Origin: JACKAN01 sp964502735
Lineage (GTDB): Bacteria > Bdellovibrionota > Bdellovibrionia > Bdellovibrionales > UBA1609
Reading direction: 5' to 3'
DNA length: 14,448 nt
Assembly (NCBI GenBank): GCA_964502735.1
Contig: CAZCYD010000060.1
Location: forward strand, 1 to 14,448
The notes beneath the pieces were generated by a model. The model was not told the DNA's origin and made no database searches. It saw nothing but the letters and a program-made list of their open reading frames with translations. The translations under genes were made by a program, and so were the position numbers. Shown piece after piece: positions 12,955 to 14,448 of the stretch. Positions within the stretch are counted from its first letter, which is position 1, and the number at the start of each line of letters is the position of its first letter.

Positions 12955-12983
12955 AAGATAGTTTTTTTTAATTCAACTCACAA
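12955..12983 (-). promoter_or_regulatory. Candidate promoter of the FAD dehydrogenase gene
   Basis: On the minus strand TTGTGA (12978-12983) and TATCTT (12955-12960) are 17 nt apart. The -10 is 7 nt from the ATG, which implies a leaderless or near-leaderless transcript. Confidence 0.35.
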
Positions 12984-13075
12984 CCACAAAAAATCCTATT
13001 TGTAGGAGGCCTCACCTTTGTGCAATCAGGCTTAGTCACGCGTTGTCATTGGTAATTTTTAGTTAGTGATAGGAA

Positions 13076-13138
13076 ATGATGGGAGTTTTAAAAAAGCAAT
13101 TTATACACTTTTTAATAATATTCCTGTCTTCAATTTAA
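13076..13138 (+). CDS. Possible 20-residue hydrophobic small protein
   Basis: A short ORF reads MMGVLKKQFIHFLIIFLSSI: two lysines followed by a hydrophobic run, the make-up of a signal peptide or tiny membrane protein. AGGA overlaps the region just before the start (2 nt from the first ATG, 5 nt from the second). It ends 47 nt before the peroxidase GTG, in a different frame. It could be a small membrane protein, a leader peptide, a relic of an older signal peptide, or chance in an A+T-rich gap. Confidence 0.2.
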   Translation: MMGVLKKQFIHFLIIFLSSI

Positions 13139-13185
13139 ATTCTAAAAGATTTTGTTAAATTAACTTTGGCTAAGAGCACGGATTT

Positions 13186-14313
13186 GTGAAAAGCGCGGGG
13201 TGGGATTTAATGTCTGTTTTTATAGTTTTAGGCGTCAGATTAACTATAAGACTAGCTATAAGATTAGCTAGTAGATGGGCCGTTTATTTAGTTGCCTGTG
13301 TAGTTGCCAGTTTGGTAGCTAGTACAATTGCCAGTTTAGTTATCAGTCCAAGAGCGTACGGAAAAAAGGCTATTGAAGAGAATAAAAGCAAAGCTTTATA
13401 TGGAATTGCGCAGATGATGACGCATGAGGAAGAGCTGGGTTCTTGGTTGTTTTCAGATAAGCGTTTGTCTGGGGACAATCAAACCTCTTGTAAAAGCTGC
13501 CATAATCCAGAGATGGGATGGTCAGATGGGAGGCCTAAGGCCATTGGGTTTGGAGGTAAACTCTTAAACCGTAGGACGCCAACATTGATAGGGTTGGGTG
13601 AGGCAGAAAAATTTTTACATCCCATGTTTTGGGATGGCAGATCTCAAAGTCTTTTTGATCAAGCCATCATGCCCATTATTCATCCTGATGAAATGAATCA
13701 AGACTTAGATGAATTGATACAAGAGTTGTCTATACCTTTATATCTTGAGAAGTTTAGAAAAGCCTATGGGGAAGCTAAAGTCAGTGTAGAAAAAATTGCT
13801 CAAGCCCTGGTTGCCTTCGAAAAGACCATTCGGGCCCCAGATTATCTTATGCGATTAGAAGAGTTAAATGCTGGGCCTTCACAGATTGATAACCTTGAGA
13901 TTTTTGAAGGAGTAAGACTTTTTCACAGACACTGCGCCATTTGCCACCGCCCAGGAGAAAACTTTTCTGACGGTCAATTTCACGACATTGGCCTCAAGGA
14001 ATCAGAGGATTTGGGGCGAGCGAGTGTGGTGAGTCGCGACTCAGACTCTTTGTTGTTTCGTTCAAATAAATTTAAATTTAAAACGCCAACGCTGTGGGGA
14101 GTGGCTCAGAGAGGGCCGTATATGCACGATGGATCAATCGCAACATTGCGTGAAGTTTTAGAGCACTATAACAATGGTGGGAGTTTTCGTGGCGAAGAGG
14201 AGAGGCGTTTGCGAGTTCAGACTCTGTCACCGTTGATTCGTCCTCTAAACTTGACAGAAAATGAATTTGTAGCTTTAGAAAAATTTCTTACAATTGTTTT
14301 AGCCGTACCCTAA
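13186..14313 (+). CDS. Di-heme cytochrome c peroxidase (CCP/MauG family), periplasmic
   Basis: This is a 375-residue exported protein of the bacterial cytochrome c peroxidase family, which reduces hydrogen peroxide with electrons from small c-type cytochromes; MauG-like relatives oxidise proteins instead. The two haem c sites are CKSCH (102-106) and CAICH (250-254). Family landmarks are GWSDG (111-115), RRTPTL (129-134), FWDGRS (148-153), a PTLWGVAQRGPYMHDGS block and LREVLEHYNNGG near the C-terminus. The N-terminus is odd: an Arg-studded segment (18-31) then a hydrophobic helix (32-54), both built on 12-bp repeats, followed by PRAYG, where cleavage after Gly59 is plausible. The GTG at 13186 has only a weak upstream AAGAG; the in-frame ATG at 13210 (Met9) has GGGA 4 nt before it and is a good alternative. 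It stands alone, divergent from the FAD dehydrogenase. Confidence 0.9.
   Translation: MKSAGWDLMSVFIVLGVRLTIRLAIRLASRWAVYLVACVVASLVASTIASLVISPRAYGKKAIEENKSKALYGIAQMMTHEEELGSWLFSDKRLSGDNQTSCKSCHNPEMGWSDGRPKAIGFGGKLLNRRTPTLIGLGEAEKFLHPMFWDGRSQSLFDQAIMPIIHPDEMNQDLDELIQELSIPLYLEKFRKAYGEAKVSVEKIAQALVAFEKTIRAPDYLMRLEELNAGPSQIDNLEIFEGVRLFHRHCAICHRPGENFSDGQFHDIGLKESEDLGRASVVSRDSDSLLFRSNKFKFKTPTLWGVAQRGPYMHDGSIATLREVLEHYNNGGSFRGEEERRLRVQTLSPLIRPLNLTENEFVALEKFLTIVLAVP
13237..13272 (+). repeat. 12-bp tandem repeat, three copies, encoding R-L-[TA]-[IS]
   Basis: Three head-to-tail copies, AGATTAACTATA, AGACTAGCTATA and AGATTAGCTAGT, lie in frame inside the peroxidase gene and encode RLTI, RLAI and RLAS (residues 18-29). 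Copies differ at one to four bases from one another. A fourth partial unit (AGATGG) follows. Confidence 0.75.
13291..13350 (+). repeat. Degenerate 12-bp tandem repeat, five copies, encoding [VI]-[AI]-[SC]-x
   Basis: Five consecutive 12-nt units encode VACV, VASL, VAST, IASL and VISP (residues 36-55). The cores GTTGCCAGTTTG (13303-13314) and ATTGCCAGTTTA (13327-13338) differ at two positions. The period equals four residues, so small Ala/Ser side chains recur along one face of the membrane helix. Confidence 0.6.
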
Positions 14314-14428
14314 CATTGCCAACCTCAGTAGATAACCCAAGTCTGCGGATTTAGGAGGTGAGAGAGGTCTAATACTAATTCCAAAAAATAATCGTCTAAA
14401 ATTTTGTGAATGTGCCTCACGCGCAGTT

Positions 14429-14448
14429 CCGCAGCCTTGAGGCTGCGG
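14429..14448 (+). terminator. Perfect 8-bp G+C-rich hairpin at the window edge, possible terminator
   Basis: CCGCAGCC-TTGA-GGCTGCGG forms a perfect 8-bp stem with a 4-nt loop, 115 nt after the peroxidase stop. A T-run, needed for intrinsic termination on the plus strand, would lie outside the window. On the minus strand no T-run follows. It could also be one copy of a dispersed palindromic repeat. Confidence 0.4.

Noticed and set aside
13288..13302. LVAC (residues 35-38 of the peroxidase) as a lipobox
   Set aside because: The preceding segment is full of Arg and has only about seven hydrophobic residues, while a strongly hydrophobic helix follows the Cys, the reverse of lipoprotein layout.
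1..14448. CRISPR arrays, insertion sequences or phage genes
   Set aside because: No regular repeat-spacer pattern, transposase or phage-like protein was found on either strand.

Overview
The window reads as a chromosomal segment of a Gram-negative bacterium with low-to-moderate G+C. A lipobox-bearing von Willebrand A lipoprotein, a periplasmic di-heme peroxidase, a sigma-54 activator and a ferredoxin-linked 2-oxoacid oxidoreductase all fit a didermic, respiring cell. The overall style (VWA lipoprotein, gamma-alpha fused KorA, orphan NtrC-type regulator) recalls Bdellovibrionota or other former Deltaproteobacteria. That placement is inference from gene style, not from a marker gene.

Layout. 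(1) 1-1371: the 3' end of dinB (DNA polymerase IV), then a two-gene HEPN/minimal nucleotidyltransferase pair of the HepT-MntA (type VII toxin-antitoxin) kind. Its second gene ends 6 bases short of the 3' end of a convergent tRNA-Arg(UCU). (2) 1428-4038, minus strand: nhaA (Na+/H+ antiporter), whose start codon abuts a perfect inverted repeat, and a VWA-domain lipoprotein preceded by a candidate sigma-54 promoter. (3) 4394-10282, minus strand: five tightly packed genes in the order NtrC-type sigma-54 response regulator, CdsA-like cytidylyltransferase, PlsC-like acyltransferase, KorA (gamma-alpha fusion), KorB. Junctions are TAATG, 7 nt, 10 nt and ATGA, so this looks like one operon. (4) 10368-12947: serA (plus) and an FAD-linked D-2-hydroxyacid dehydrogenase (minus) meet tail to tail with a 54-bp overlap of their coding ends. 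(5) 12948-14448: a possible 20-codon ORF, a di-heme cytochrome c peroxidase whose N-terminal membrane segment is built from 12-bp tandem repeats, and a strong hairpin at the right edge.

How the genes may work together. Three enzymes in the centre share 2-oxoglutarate. KorAB would oxidise it to succinyl-CoA with reduced ferredoxin. E. coli-type SerA can reduce it to 2-hydroxyglutarate while oxidising 3-phosphoglycerate. The FAD enzyme matches D-2-hydroxyglutarate dehydrogenases, which return D-2-hydroxyglutarate to 2-oxoglutarate and pass electrons to the respiratory chain. Co-transcription of KorAB with two phospholipid-type enzymes and a sigma-54 regulator is the least expected arrangement here. 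Several genes (the HEPN gene, nhaA, the regulator, the FAD dehydrogenase) have promoter-like hexamers placed so that transcription would begin at or within a few bases of the start codon, suggesting leaderless mRNAs.
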